A stretch of 14,656 nt of DNA, taken from Oscillospiraceae bacterium. GTDB taxonomy: Bacteria > Bacillota > Clostridia > Oscillospirales > Acutalibacteraceae. Every line of letters begins with the position of its first letter. The first letter of the stretch is position 1. Both the position numbers and the translations under genes were made by a program. The notes below the pieces were generated by a model. That model saw only the letters and a program-made list of their open reading frames with translations. It had not been told where the DNA came from and did not search any database. The DNA is taken from positions 1 through 14,656 of the forward strand of contig CADBOL010000071.1 of assembly GCA_902796295.1 (NCBI GenBank). The letters are read 5' to 3'. Below are positions 6,922 to 14,656 of the stretch, piece after piece.

Positions 6922-8838
6922 ATGAAGAAAAACATTTATCTGGTTCAGGCGGGCTGCCTTTACGGCAACACCTACTATCTGCCTTACGCGGTGGGTATGC
7001 TGGCGGCCTTCGCATTCAGTGACCCGCAGGTGAGCGGGGCGTACGAACTGAAAAGGATGATTTACCGGCTTGAGGATATCGATGAGAGTATCGATTCCCT
7101 CGAGAATCCTGCGTTTATGGGTTTTTCAAATTCAATCTGGAATTATGAGTATAATCTCGTCTATGCCGAAAAGCTGAAAAAAAGATATCCGGACTGTATA
7201 ATAGAATTCGGCGGGCATCATGTGCCTCCCACAACCGAGTATCTTGAGAAATATCCGTTTATAGATGTACTCATTCACCGCAAGGGCGAGGAGGCATTCC
7301 GCGATGTTCTTGTCGCGCTTGACAGGGGAGAGGATCTGGCAGATATTCCGAATATATCATTCAGAAATAAGACGGGAGAGCCCGTACAGACTCCGTTTAA
7401 AGCAATAACCATATCCGATTATCCGTCGCCTTACCTGAGCGGATACTTTGACGATATTATCAAGGATAAAAACTACAGATTTTCATGTGTGCTCGAAAGC
7501 AACCGCGGCTGCCCTTACAACTGCAGCTACTGCGACTGGGGTGAGCTTCATTCCAAGGTCCGTCTGTTTCCGCTCGAAAAAGTGCTTGCGGAGCTCGAGT
7601 GGATGGGCGAGCATGAGATGGAATTTGTTTATCTTGTTGACGCAAACTTCGGTATGTTTGAGCGCGATGAGATAATTGCCCGGAAGCTTGTCGAATTAAA
7701 AAACACAAAGGGGTATCCCAACAGGCTTCAGGTTTCGTACGCAAAGAATGAAGTGGAGCGAACTTTCAGGATTAATAAACTCCTTGCCGATAACGGAATC
7801 GGAAAGGGAGCGACTCTGTCTTTGCAGACTTTGAATCCGGAAGCTCTGGAGAACATAGGCAGAGTGAATATTTCCCTGCAGCAATATGCCGACCAGATTG
7901 CGAGATACAGGGAAGCGGGCATTTCAACTTATACAGAGCTTATTCTCGGCCTTCCGGGGGAAACAAAGGAAAGCTTCTGCGAGGGTCTCTGCAAGGTTCT
8001 TGAGTTCGGTCAGCACAGTTCAATCAGCGCTTATTACTGCGAGCTGCTTCCCAATTCCAGGATGAGCACTCCCGAATTTATCGAGAAGTATAAAATCAAA
8101 ACCGTACGCACCTCTCTCAATCAGTATCACTGCGAAGTTATGGAGGATACAATATCCGGCTTCTCAAATATCATTGTCGGTACTTATACAATGAGTGTGC
8201 GCGATTGGGTTGAATGCAATGAGTTTTCAACCTGTGTGCAGAGTTTCCATCACTTCGGGATTCTTCAGTGTTTCGCAATGTATATCAACAAAGAGCTCGG
8301 CGTATCGTATTATGATTTTTACAGCGCTCTTTATGATTATATCGTGAATAAAAGCTCATTTCTCAGGCCGATATTCAAGCTTGTCTCGGATGTGCTCAAC
8401 GGATTTGTCAATGACAAATGTACTCTCACGGTTACAGACTCTCATTTCGGCAGCATAACCTATCCTCTTGAGGAGGCTGTTTTTCTCAAATGCCTCTATG
8501 ATTCGGATGAGTTTTACGCCGATGTTTCGGATTTTATCCAGATGTATCTTAAGGATGAGTACCTTGTTTCCGAAATAATGAGATATCAGCGCTCTGTTGT
8601 GTTAACTCCCGGGAAAAACGATTTTTCAGTGAGCTTTGATTTTGATTTCTGCAGTTATTTCAATGCGATTCTCAGAAATGAACACATACCGCTTGAGAAG
8701 AAGAGAATAACCTACAGATTTCATACTCCCTTTGCGATTGACAACTGGGTGGAATACGCAAAAGAGATAGTCTGGTACGGTAGAAGAAATAACAGGATGA
8801 TGTTTTACAGCAGGCCGAACACTATAGAATCAGTGTGA
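6922..8838 (+). CDS. B12-binding-type radical SAM protein, copy 1
   Basis: A 638-residue protein. Residues 1 to about 170 form a Rossmann-like cobalamin-binding half: KNIYLVQAG start, GFSNSIWNYEYN, EFGGHHVP (95-102). The radical SAM core follows with Cys197, Cys201 and Cys204 in NRGCPYNCSYCDWG, binding the [4Fe-4S] cluster that cleaves S-adenosylmethionine, and GLPGET (343-348) later in the barrel. After about residue 414 comes an extension ending in a YGRR motif, shared with copies 2 and 3. Two features stand out. The GEGE usual at the end of the cobalamin-like half reads RKGE (120-123), and no DxHxxG cobalamin-ligand motif is present, as in many methylase-type members. The ATG at 6922 has GGAAG eight bases upstream. 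It begins 38 bases after the membrane protein, the largest gap in the operon. Substrate and reaction are unknown; methyl transfer or C-C bond formation are the family's known options. Confidence 0.9.
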   Translation: MKKNIYLVQAGCLYGNTYYLPYAVGMLAAFAFSDPQVSGAYELKRMIYRLEDIDESIDSLENPAFMGFSNSIWNYEYNLVYAEKLKKRYPDCIIEFGGHHVPPTTEYLEKYPFIDVLIHRKGEEAFRDVLVALDRGEDLADIPNISFRNKTGEPVQTPFKAITISDYPSPYLSGYFDDIIKDKNYRFSCVLESNRGCPYNCSYCDWGELHSKVRLFPLEKVLAELEWMGEHEMEFVYLVDANFGMFERDEIIARKLVELKNTKGYPNRLQVSYAKNEVERTFRINKLLADNGIGKGATLSLQTLNPEALENIGRVNISLQQYADQIARYREAGISTYTELILGLPGETKESFCEGLCKVLEFGQHSSISAYYCELLPNSRMSTPEFIEKYKIKTVRTSLNQYHCEVMEDTISGFSNIIVGTYTMSVRDWVECNEFSTCVQSFHHFGILQCFAMYINKELGVSYYDFYSALYDYIVNKSSFLRPIFKLVSDVLNGFVNDKCTLTVTDSHFGSITYPLEEAVFLKCLYDSDEFYADVSDFIQMYLKDEYLVSEIMRYQRSVVLTPGKNDFSVSFDFDFCSYFNAILRNEHIPLEKKRITYRFHTPFAIDNWVEYAKEIVWYGRRNNRMMFYSRPNTIESV

Positions 8839-8851
8839 ATCAGGTGATAAT

Positions 8852-9601
8852 TTGGATTCATTCAAAACGGTATTTACGGGCGTTACAGTATTTATTCTGA
8901 CAACTAACGAAACGGATGCTCTGTCCGAAACTGTTAAGCGGGTATTTGAATACTGCCCCGAAGAATCACTTTACAGAATTACTATTCTTCCTATAAGCAA
9001 AGAATGCCCCGGCGCAGAGCAGGCAATGAGGATTGCGGATAATGATAAAACGGGGAAAATCGATGTTTACTATCAGAACAATCCCGGAATTGATAACTGC
9101 ATCGCGGAAACTGTATGTCAAGTTGAAAGTTCTCATTTTATTTATATCGCGGCAGATCTTGAAATGGATCCGTCAAATATCAGGATATTTGTGGAAAAAG
9201 CCAGAGAAAATCCGGACAGAATAGTATGCGCATCCAAATGGATAAAAGGTTCAAGAGTTTCCGGATATGGAAAGACAAAAGAATTCACAAACAGATTTCT
9301 CAATTTTTTAACCTCCGCTTTATACTTGAGAAAGGTAACCGATGTATTCAATATATATCAGATTTATCCTTCGGAACTTGCGAAAAGAATAAGAGTTGTA
9401 AAAAAAGATGAGGTTGGTTATCTTTTTACGTTGGTTGTGCTGAGACTCGGAATAGAATATGAGGAGATTCCCACCGTTTATATTCAAAGGAGAGACGGCA
9501 AACCGTTTGTTTCATTCAAGGAGCTTATGCGAATCGGAATGAGATTCTCTGCTTTTATTCTGAGAACCAGATTTACGCCTAAAAAAAGAATTCTGAAATA
9601 A
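8852..9601 (+). CDS. Family 2 glycosyltransferase, polyprenol-phosphate sugar synthase-like
   Basis: A 249-residue GT-A fold glycosyltransferase. The N-terminus (VTVFILTTNETDALSETV, 11-28) corresponds to the nucleotide-binding 'IPTYNE' segment of family 2 enzymes. AADLEMDP holds Asp102 and Asp106 at the place of the DxD-like metal site. The later KGSRVSGYGK and the R-R-x-G-K-P stretch near the end resemble dolichyl/undecaprenyl-phosphate mannosyl- or glucosyltransferases. The DxD region is not canonical (A-D-L-E-M-D), so donor and even activity are uncertain. There is no membrane helix; a basic C-terminus (PKKRILK) could touch the membrane surface. The TTG start at 8852 follows an AGGTGA site with a short spacer, 13 bases after copy 1; the first in-frame ATG would remove the donor-binding segment. 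It sits between radical SAM copies 1 and 2, so it is likely part of the same pathway. The DNA looks more AT-rich than copy 1. Confidence 0.82.
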   Translation: MDSFKTVFTGVTVFILTTNETDALSETVKRVFEYCPEESLYRITILPISKECPGAEQAMRIADNDKTGKIDVYYQNNPGIDNCIAETVCQVESSHFIYIAADLEMDPSNIRIFVEKARENPDRIVCASKWIKGSRVSGYGKTKEFTNRFLNFLTSALYLRKVTDVFNIYQIYPSELAKRIRVVKKDEVGYLFTLVVLRLGIEYEEIPTVYIQRRDGKPFVSFKELMRIGMRFSAFILRTRFTPKKRILK

Positions 9602-9631
9602 GTAAGCACTCCCGGTTGAAAGGTATTATTG

Positions 9632-11536
9632 ATGAAAAACATCTACATGGTCCAGCCAAATTCCCAATACGGCAATTCGGTTTATTTTCCTTATGCCGTA
9701 GGTTCACTTATCGCCTACGCATTTAAAAATGAGGAAATCAAAAAGGAATACGATTTCATTTCATTTTTCTACAAGAAGGAAAATATTGAAGAATGCATAA
9801 AACAAATTGACAGCCCGTTTGCTGTCGGTTTCTCCTGCTATGTCTGGAATTATGAATACAATAAAGCGTTTGCCCGGGCCATAAAAGAAAAATGGCCCGA
9901 GTGCAGGATAATATTCGGCGGCCATCAGGTCAATGAAAAAAGCGGTATTCTCGAGGAAGATTACATTGACTATATAATACTCGGAGAAGGGGAGCAGAGC
10001 TTTGAAAGTCTTTTGCTTGCTCTTGCGGGTAAGTGCGATATCAAATCAATCCCAAATCTGATGTACAGAGAAGACGGCGTCTTCACAAGCACGGAAAAGA
10101 TGCTCACTCAGATTCCTCACAGAGTCTCACCCTATGTTGAGGGATATTTTGATGAGATAGTCAAAAATGAAGAGCTTGAGTTTTCCGCGATACTTGAAAC
10201 CAACAGGGGATGCCCCAACAGATGCGCATTCTGCGACTGGGGCAATATAAAATCAAGAGTCCGCCTTTACAATATGGAACTGGTCAAAAAAGAAATTGAC
10301 TGGTTCAGTGAGAACAGAATTGAATATGTTTATGCGGCGGATGCGAATTTCGGCCTGTTTCCGCGCGATGAGGAAATAATAGACTACATAATCCAAAAGC
10401 ACAGCGAAAACGGTTATCCGCAGAAATTTCAGGCTACCTACTCAAAAAACAATCCCGAAGTAGTTTTCAGAATAAACAAGCGTCTCAATGAGGCCGGTAT
10501 GAGCAAGGGCGCGACTCTGTCGTTCCAGTCTATGAATGAGGGAGTACTGAAAAACATCGGCAGGGAGAATATGCCTCTTGACAACTATAAGAAACTCATG
10601 GGTATGTATAACACCGAAGGTATCGCCGCGTATTCGGAGATAATAATAGGCCTGCCCGGCGAAACATATGATACCATGAAGGAAGGCATAGAAACGCTTC
10701 TTGAATGCGGACAGCACAGTTCGATAAACTTCTTTAACTGCGAGCTGCTCAAGAACTCGATCATGGGAAGCCCGGATTATGTTGAGCAGTATGATATTAA
10801 GACAGCGGTTACCGAGCAGCACCAGTATCATGTTATTCCCTCAAAAAACACGGTTAAGGAGTTTTCCGACATTGTCATTTCCACATCATCAATGACCACG
10901 GAGATGTGGATAGATATCAATATTTTTTCCGTTTTTGTCAGGGCGTTTCATAATCTCGGCCTGCTTCAGTGTGTGGCGATTTATCTTTATTATGAGGAAG
11001 GAATAAAGTATTCCGATTTTTACGAGAGACTCATTGCTTTTTCAAAAGAGAATCCGTCTTCCGTCTGCGGCAGGGTTTATGACTTTCTCAAAGGGAAATA
11101 CACCGAGGTTTCACAAAGCAGCGGTTCGCTCACCTGTGTAATACCTGAATTCGGGGAGCTCCTGTGGCCGCTTGAGGAGGCGTCATTTCTCAAAGTAATT
11201 CTCGAATATGATAAATTCTATGATGAGATAACCGGATTTATCGCCTCTTATTTCAAGGATGAAAAGATTTTTAACGAGCTTATGGCATATCAGAAGTCAA
11301 TCGTCAAAACACCTTACAAAAACTCGATTGAACTTTCTCTCGGATTTGATTTTCCGGCATATTTTACCTCTGTATATGAAAATAACTACTCCCCGCTGAA
11401 ACAATCGGACTGCCGTATTCTTATTGATATGCGCGATGTTCCGTCCGGTTTTCCGGAGTATGCTGAGCGGACGGTCTGGTACGGGAGAAAGGGAAGCAAA
11501 AACACAGCAAGCAATATAAGCTATCTCGAAAGATGA
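9632..11536 (+). CDS. B12-binding-type radical SAM protein, copy 2
   Basis: A 634-residue paralogue of copy 1 with the same layout. The cobalamin-binding-like half has KNIYMVQPN, FGGHQV and an intact GEGE (118-121). The radical SAM core has Cys194, Cys198 and Cys201 in NRGCPNRCAFCDWG, with GLPGET at 340-345. The C-terminal extension runs from about 410 and ends in a VWYGRK motif. Like copy 1 it has Asp-Trp right after the third cluster cysteine, and it shares KGATLS before the second half of the barrel, so copies 1 and 2 form a pair. The frame opens one codon earlier at a TTG (9629); the ATG at 9632 with GAAAGG about eight bases upstream is preferred. It follows the glycosyltransferase by 30 bases and precedes copy 3 by 10. 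The enzyme class is clear; substrate and reaction are not. Confidence 0.9.
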   Translation: MKNIYMVQPNSQYGNSVYFPYAVGSLIAYAFKNEEIKKEYDFISFFYKKENIEECIKQIDSPFAVGFSCYVWNYEYNKAFARAIKEKWPECRIIFGGHQVNEKSGILEEDYIDYIILGEGEQSFESLLLALAGKCDIKSIPNLMYREDGVFTSTEKMLTQIPHRVSPYVEGYFDEIVKNEELEFSAILETNRGCPNRCAFCDWGNIKSRVRLYNMELVKKEIDWFSENRIEYVYAADANFGLFPRDEEIIDYIIQKHSENGYPQKFQATYSKNNPEVVFRINKRLNEAGMSKGATLSFQSMNEGVLKNIGRENMPLDNYKKLMGMYNTEGIAAYSEIIIGLPGETYDTMKEGIETLLECGQHSSINFFNCELLKNSIMGSPDYVEQYDIKTAVTEQHQYHVIPSKNTVKEFSDIVISTSSMTTEMWIDINIFSVFVRAFHNLGLLQCVAIYLYYEEGIKYSDFYERLIAFSKENPSSVCGRVYDFLKGKYTEVSQSSGSLTCVIPEFGELLWPLEEASFLKVILEYDKFYDEITGFIASYFKDEKIFNELMAYQKSIVKTPYKNSIELSLGFDFPAYFTSVYENNYSPLKQSDCRILIDMRDVPSGFPEYAERTVWYGRKGSKNTASNISYLER

Positions 11537-11546
11537 GGTTTACAGT

Positions 11547-13472
11547 TTGAAAAACGTTTATCTTATACAGCCCGGTCAGGTGCTCAGCGGCGAAATATTC
11601 CTGCCCTATTCAATAGGTGCGCTGGCCGCTTATGCCTGGCAGTCTGAAGAGATAAAAAAAGAATATTGCCTCGAAAAATTCGTTTTTATGAAGGATCCGT
11701 TTGATGAGGTGCTCGGCAATATGGAGTCGCCTTATCTTGTCGGCTTTTCTTCATACATGTGGAATATCAATTATAATCTTGCTCTTGCCGAATCAGTCAA
11801 AAAAATGTGGCCGGAAGCAATTGTCGTTTTCGGCGGCCCGCAGGTTCCGGATGATACGGAGTATCTGGAACAGTATCCGTTTATTGATATCCTTATGCAC
11901 GGTGAGGGCGAAAAGACATTCCGCTCGCTTCTTGAAACGCTTGCCGAAGATGAAAGCCTCTCGGCAGTCAATAACATTTCATTCAGAAAAGACGGAGATA
12001 TCATAAGGACTCAAAAGCTTTTGAACCGGGACGTGTCGGATTTTAATTCACCTTATTCATCGGGTATGTTTGATGACATTGTCAATAACCCGAAATACTC
12101 ACATCTGCGGTTTGATGCCGTTCTTGAAACCAACAGAGGCTGCCCTTACGGATGCATTTACTGCTGCTGGGCAGGTACCGAAAAAAATTTCAGACTTTTT
12201 AACCTCGAGAGAGTTAAAGCGGATATTGACTGGATGGCAAAAAACAAAATAGTTTATTGCATAAGTGCCGATTCAAATTTCGGAATACTGCCGCGGGATA
12301 AGGAAATAGCAGAATATATTGTTGAAACAAAAAGGAAATACGGATTTCCGGCTAAGTTTGAAACATCGCTTGCAAAGAATAAGGATGAAACCACATTTGA
12401 AATTGCAAGACTTCTGGAAACAGAAAAAATGAACTGCGGCATCAGCGTTGCAGTTCAGAGCATGGATCCGACCGTTCTTGAAAATATCGGCAGGAAGAAT
12501 ATTTCGATTGACAATTTTGCCGAGCAGATGAAGCTTTATCAGAATGAAAACATATCAACTTATACCGATTTCATTCTCGCTCTGCCCGGAGAGACCTACG
12601 AGAGTTTTTGCCGGGGACTCTTCTGTGCTATTGAAGCGGGGCAGCATTCATCGATAAATGTTCATCCCTGTGAGGTGCTTCCCAATACTGTACTTTACCT
12701 GAAAGAAACACGGGAGAAATACGGTATAAAAACGAGAGTGTCCACCCTCTGTCAGGAACGTACAAGCCCGTCATCGGATATTGTTAACAGCACAAGGTCC
12801 GAAATAATTATTGCTACCGATACGATGAACTCCGGCGATTGGTGCAAGGCCATGCGCTTCTCTTCATTTGTTCAGTCTTTTCACTCTTTCGGAATGGTTA
12901 AGTATTTAGCTGTCTATTTCAGAAGAAACGGAATCCCGTTTCTTGATTTCTATACTGATTTATTTGAAAAAATAGAGAAGAGCAACGGGTTTATTAATTC
13001 CGTAATACGCAGCGTATGTAAAAACATAGATTTGTTTGTTGAGGGAAAAACCGATCTTTATTATATTGATGAAAAGGTTCCCGAAGTTTATATACCTTTT
13101 AAAATCGGAATTTTTCTTGCGTGTGTTACTGATCTTGAAAGATTCTATTCCGAGATATCGGAGTTCGTTTCGTTCAGGTTTGAGGATGAATCAGTTCGTG
13201 AAAGCCTCATCGGTTTTCAGAGAGCTTCTGTTAAGTATCCCGGTGAAAAAGAGGAAGAAATCAGTTTTGAGTATGACTGGCCGGATTATTTTTCCGATAT
13301 CATCGATATATCATACAAACCTGTCAAGAAGAAAAAAACAGTTTTGATAAGGGACAGCTGCCCTCAGGAAACCTGGCAGGATTATACACTGTACAATATT
13401 TTTTACGGAAAGCGTGAGTGTAAAATGCTGCATAGGTTTACATATGCAAACAGAAAGGAAACAGAATCATGA
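11547..13472 (+). CDS. B12-binding-type radical SAM protein, copy 3
   Basis: A 641-residue paralogue. The N-terminal half carries KNVYLIQPGQ, VFGGPQVPDD and HGEGE (118-122). The cluster motif is NRGCPYGCIYCCWAG with Cys199, Cys203 and Cys206, plus a fourth, adjacent Cys207 that copies 1 and 2 lack. The SAM-side motif reads ALPGET (345-350). The C-terminal extension from about 411 contains FVQSFHSFG and ends with a FYGKR motif. The start is a TTG at 11547; GAGG (11535-11538), overlapping the stop codon of copy 2, sits eight bases upstream, and the predicted N-terminus aligns with the other copies, so this unusual start is well supported. Its end overlaps the start of copy 4 by four bases (ATGA), showing co-translation. 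Function is unknown beyond the cobalamin-type radical SAM class. Confidence 0.9.
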   Translation: MKNVYLIQPGQVLSGEIFLPYSIGALAAYAWQSEEIKKEYCLEKFVFMKDPFDEVLGNMESPYLVGFSSYMWNINYNLALAESVKKMWPEAIVVFGGPQVPDDTEYLEQYPFIDILMHGEGEKTFRSLLETLAEDESLSAVNNISFRKDGDIIRTQKLLNRDVSDFNSPYSSGMFDDIVNNPKYSHLRFDAVLETNRGCPYGCIYCCWAGTEKNFRLFNLERVKADIDWMAKNKIVYCISADSNFGILPRDKEIAEYIVETKRKYGFPAKFETSLAKNKDETTFEIARLLETEKMNCGISVAVQSMDPTVLENIGRKNISIDNFAEQMKLYQNENISTYTDFILALPGETYESFCRGLFCAIEAGQHSSINVHPCEVLPNTVLYLKETREKYGIKTRVSTLCQERTSPSSDIVNSTRSEIIIATDTMNSGDWCKAMRFSSFVQSFHSFGMVKYLAVYFRRNGIPFLDFYTDLFEKIEKSNGFINSVIRSVCKNIDLFVEGKTDLYYIDEKVPEVYIPFKIGIFLACVTDLERFYSEISEFVSFRFEDESVRESLIGFQRASVKYPGEKEEEISFEYDWPDYFSDIIDISYKPVKKKKTVLIRDSCPQETWQDYTLYNIFYGKRECKMLHRFTYANRKETES

Positions 13473-14656
13473 AAAAAGGAAAAGTCTATCTTGCTCAGCC
13501 GAGCGATAACAAGCAGAATAAATCCACCTTTCTGCCTTATTCTGCGGGATGTCTGGCTGCGTATGCCTTTGAAAAAGAGGATATTCGAGAGAATTTCGAT
13601 TTTTGTGGTTTCGTTTATATCAAAGAAACGGTTGAAAAGAGCATGGAGCTTATTGATGATCCATGCTTTGTCGGCTTCTCATGTTATATGTGGAATGTGG
13701 ACTATAATCTTGCTCTGGCGAAAACAGTAAAAGAAAAATACCCCGAAGCTGTTATTTCCTTCGGGGGTCCTCAGATACCGGACGATACAGAGTATCTTGA
13801 AAAATATGATTTTATCGATGTGCTCACTCACGGAGAAGGAGAAGTCGTTTTCTATGAGCTGCTTTCCGCAATGTCCCGCTGCGAAAAATTTTACGATATT
13901 AAAAATATATCTTTCAGGGACGGGGAAAAAATAATAAAGAATGAAAAACAACCCGCTTGTGATTTACTTGACTTCCCGTCGCCGTACATATGCGGATACT
14001 TTGATTACATAGTAAATGATCCTGAGCTTGAGGGAACACAGTTTGACACGGTTATGGAAACCAATCGCGGGTGTCCCTACAAATGTATTTATTGCTGCTG
14101 GGGGAAAAACAGGTCAACAGTCAGACCTTTTTCAATGGAAAAAGTAAAGGCTGAACTTCTTTGGCTGGCAGAGCATAAAATATCATTTTGTTTCTGCGGC
14201 GATGGTAATTTCGGAATTCTCGATCGTGACGAAGAAATAGCCGATTATGTTATCGAATTGAAAAAAAAGTACGGTTATCCGGAGAAATTCGAAACTTACA
14301 CAGAGAAAAACAAAAGAGATTTAACATTTAAAATAAATCAAAAACTTGAGAGCGTGGGTTTGAATCGCGGCGTTTCCATAGCCGTCCAAAGTCTTTCGCC
14401 TGAGGTCCTGAAAATAATCGGCAGGAAAAATCTTTCCCATGAAGAATTATCCCGCGAGTTGAAAAAATACCGTGAAAATGACATTTTCACTTATACCGAT
14501 TTGATTCTCGGATTGCCGGGAGAAACCTTCGACAGCTTTTGCAAAGGCCTTTTTGAAGTGATTGAGGCCGGACAGCATATAGCAATCAATATCAATTATT
14601 GCGAACTGCTGCCTAACACTATTTTAAGATCGCCCGAGATAGTCGAAAAATATAAA
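13469..14656 (+). CDS. B12-binding-type radical SAM protein, copy 4 (cut by window end)
   Basis: The frame is open for 396 codons to the last base of the window with no stop, so the gene continues beyond it; about 240 residues are missing if it matches its paralogues. It shows KVYLAQPS, SFGGPQIPDD and HGEGE (121-125). The cluster motif is NRGCPYKCIYCCWGK with Cys202, Cys206 and Cys209, plus the extra Cys210 shared with copy 3, and GLPGET is at 348-353. After that it has GQHIAI where copies 1 to 3 have GQHSSI. The ATG overlaps the stop of copy 3 in ATGA, and AAGGAA (13455-13460) lies eight bases upstream. Whether its C-terminal extension is present cannot be seen. Confidence 0.9.
   Translation, partial: MKKGKVYLAQPSDNKQNKSTFLPYSAGCLAAYAFEKEDIRENFDFCGFVYIKETVEKSMELIDDPCFVGFSCYMWNVDYNLALAKTVKEKYPEAVISFGGPQIPDDTEYLEKYDFIDVLTHGEGEVVFYELLSAMSRCEKFYDIKNISFRDGEKIIKNEKQPACDLLDFPSPYICGYFDYIVNDPELEGTQFDTVMETNRGCPYKCIYCCWGKNRSTVRPFSMEKVKAELLWLAEHKISFCFCGDGNFGILDRDEEIADYVIELKKKYGYPEKFETYTEKNKRDLTFKINQKLESVGLNRGVSIAVQSLSPEVLKIIGRKNLSHEELSRELKKYRENDIFTYTDLILGLPGETFDSFCKGLFEVIEAGQHIAININYCELLPNTILRSPEIVEKYK

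Noticed and set aside
7261..7293. D-x-x-x-H-x-x-G near the end of the N-terminal domain (Asp115/His119 in copy 1, also in copies 3 and 4) as a cobalamin axial-ligand motif
   Set aside because: The canonical motif is DxHxxG early in the Rossmann fold. Spacing and location are wrong here, and copy 2 has Leu in place of the His, so it is just the region before GEGE.
13491..13730. Short plus-strand frame of 79 codons at the start of radical SAM copy 4
   Set aside because: It is out of frame with copy 4, whose own frame is open from 13469 to the window end with all expected motifs.
1..14656. CRISPR array, tRNA/rRNA genes, insertion sequences or integration sites
   Set aside because: No regularly spaced direct repeats, cloverleaf-like sequences, transposase reading frames or flanking inverted repeats were noticed. 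The only large-scale repetition is the divergent paralogy of the radical SAM genes.

Overview
The window looks like a chromosomal segment of a Gram-positive anaerobe, most likely a Clostridia/Ruminococcaceae-type gut or rumen bacterium. This is inferred from mid-range GC, purine-rich Shine-Dalgarno sites, several TTG starts and the flavour of the protein families. No rRNA or other phylogenetic marker is present, so the placement is tentative.

Left part (1-1377, minus strand): a two-gene operon. A calcineurin-like metallophosphoesterase with a C-terminal membrane anchor is followed, after 4 bases, by the N-terminus of a peptidase E (S51)-like protein that runs off the left edge. A divergent intergenic region (about 1303-1500) holds a promoter facing each way and two overlapping perfect palindromes. 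From it, on the plus strand, comes a long gene (1501-4443) for an FKP-type bifunctional sugar-1-kinase / GDP-sugar pyrophosphorylase, which in known cases makes GDP-L-fucose by salvage. It ends in a strong rho-independent terminator.

Right part (about 4559-14656, plus strand): a tightly packed apparent operon with its own extended -10 promoter. In order it contains two polytopic membrane proteins, a B12-binding-type radical SAM protein, a family 2 glycosyltransferase related to polyprenol-phosphate sugar synthases, and three more radical SAM proteins of the same family. The fourth radical SAM gene is cut by the right edge. Intergenic gaps run from a 4-base overlap to 38 bases.

The four radical SAM proteins are clear paralogues. 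Each has an N-terminal Rossmann/cobalamin-binding-like half, a CxxxCxxC radical SAM core and, in the three complete copies, a conserved C-terminal extension of about 220 residues that I do not recognise. They fall into two pairs by the residues after the cluster motif (CDW in copies 1 and 2, CCW in copies 3 and 4).

The most interesting reading is a multi-step radical modification pathway (for example C-methylation or C-C bond formation) acting on a lipid-linked sugar, glycolipid or lipid. The glycosyltransferase and membrane proteins would make, move or use the carrier-linked substrate. No peptide precursor, cobalamin riboswitch or known product signature is visible, so substrate and chemistry remain inference.
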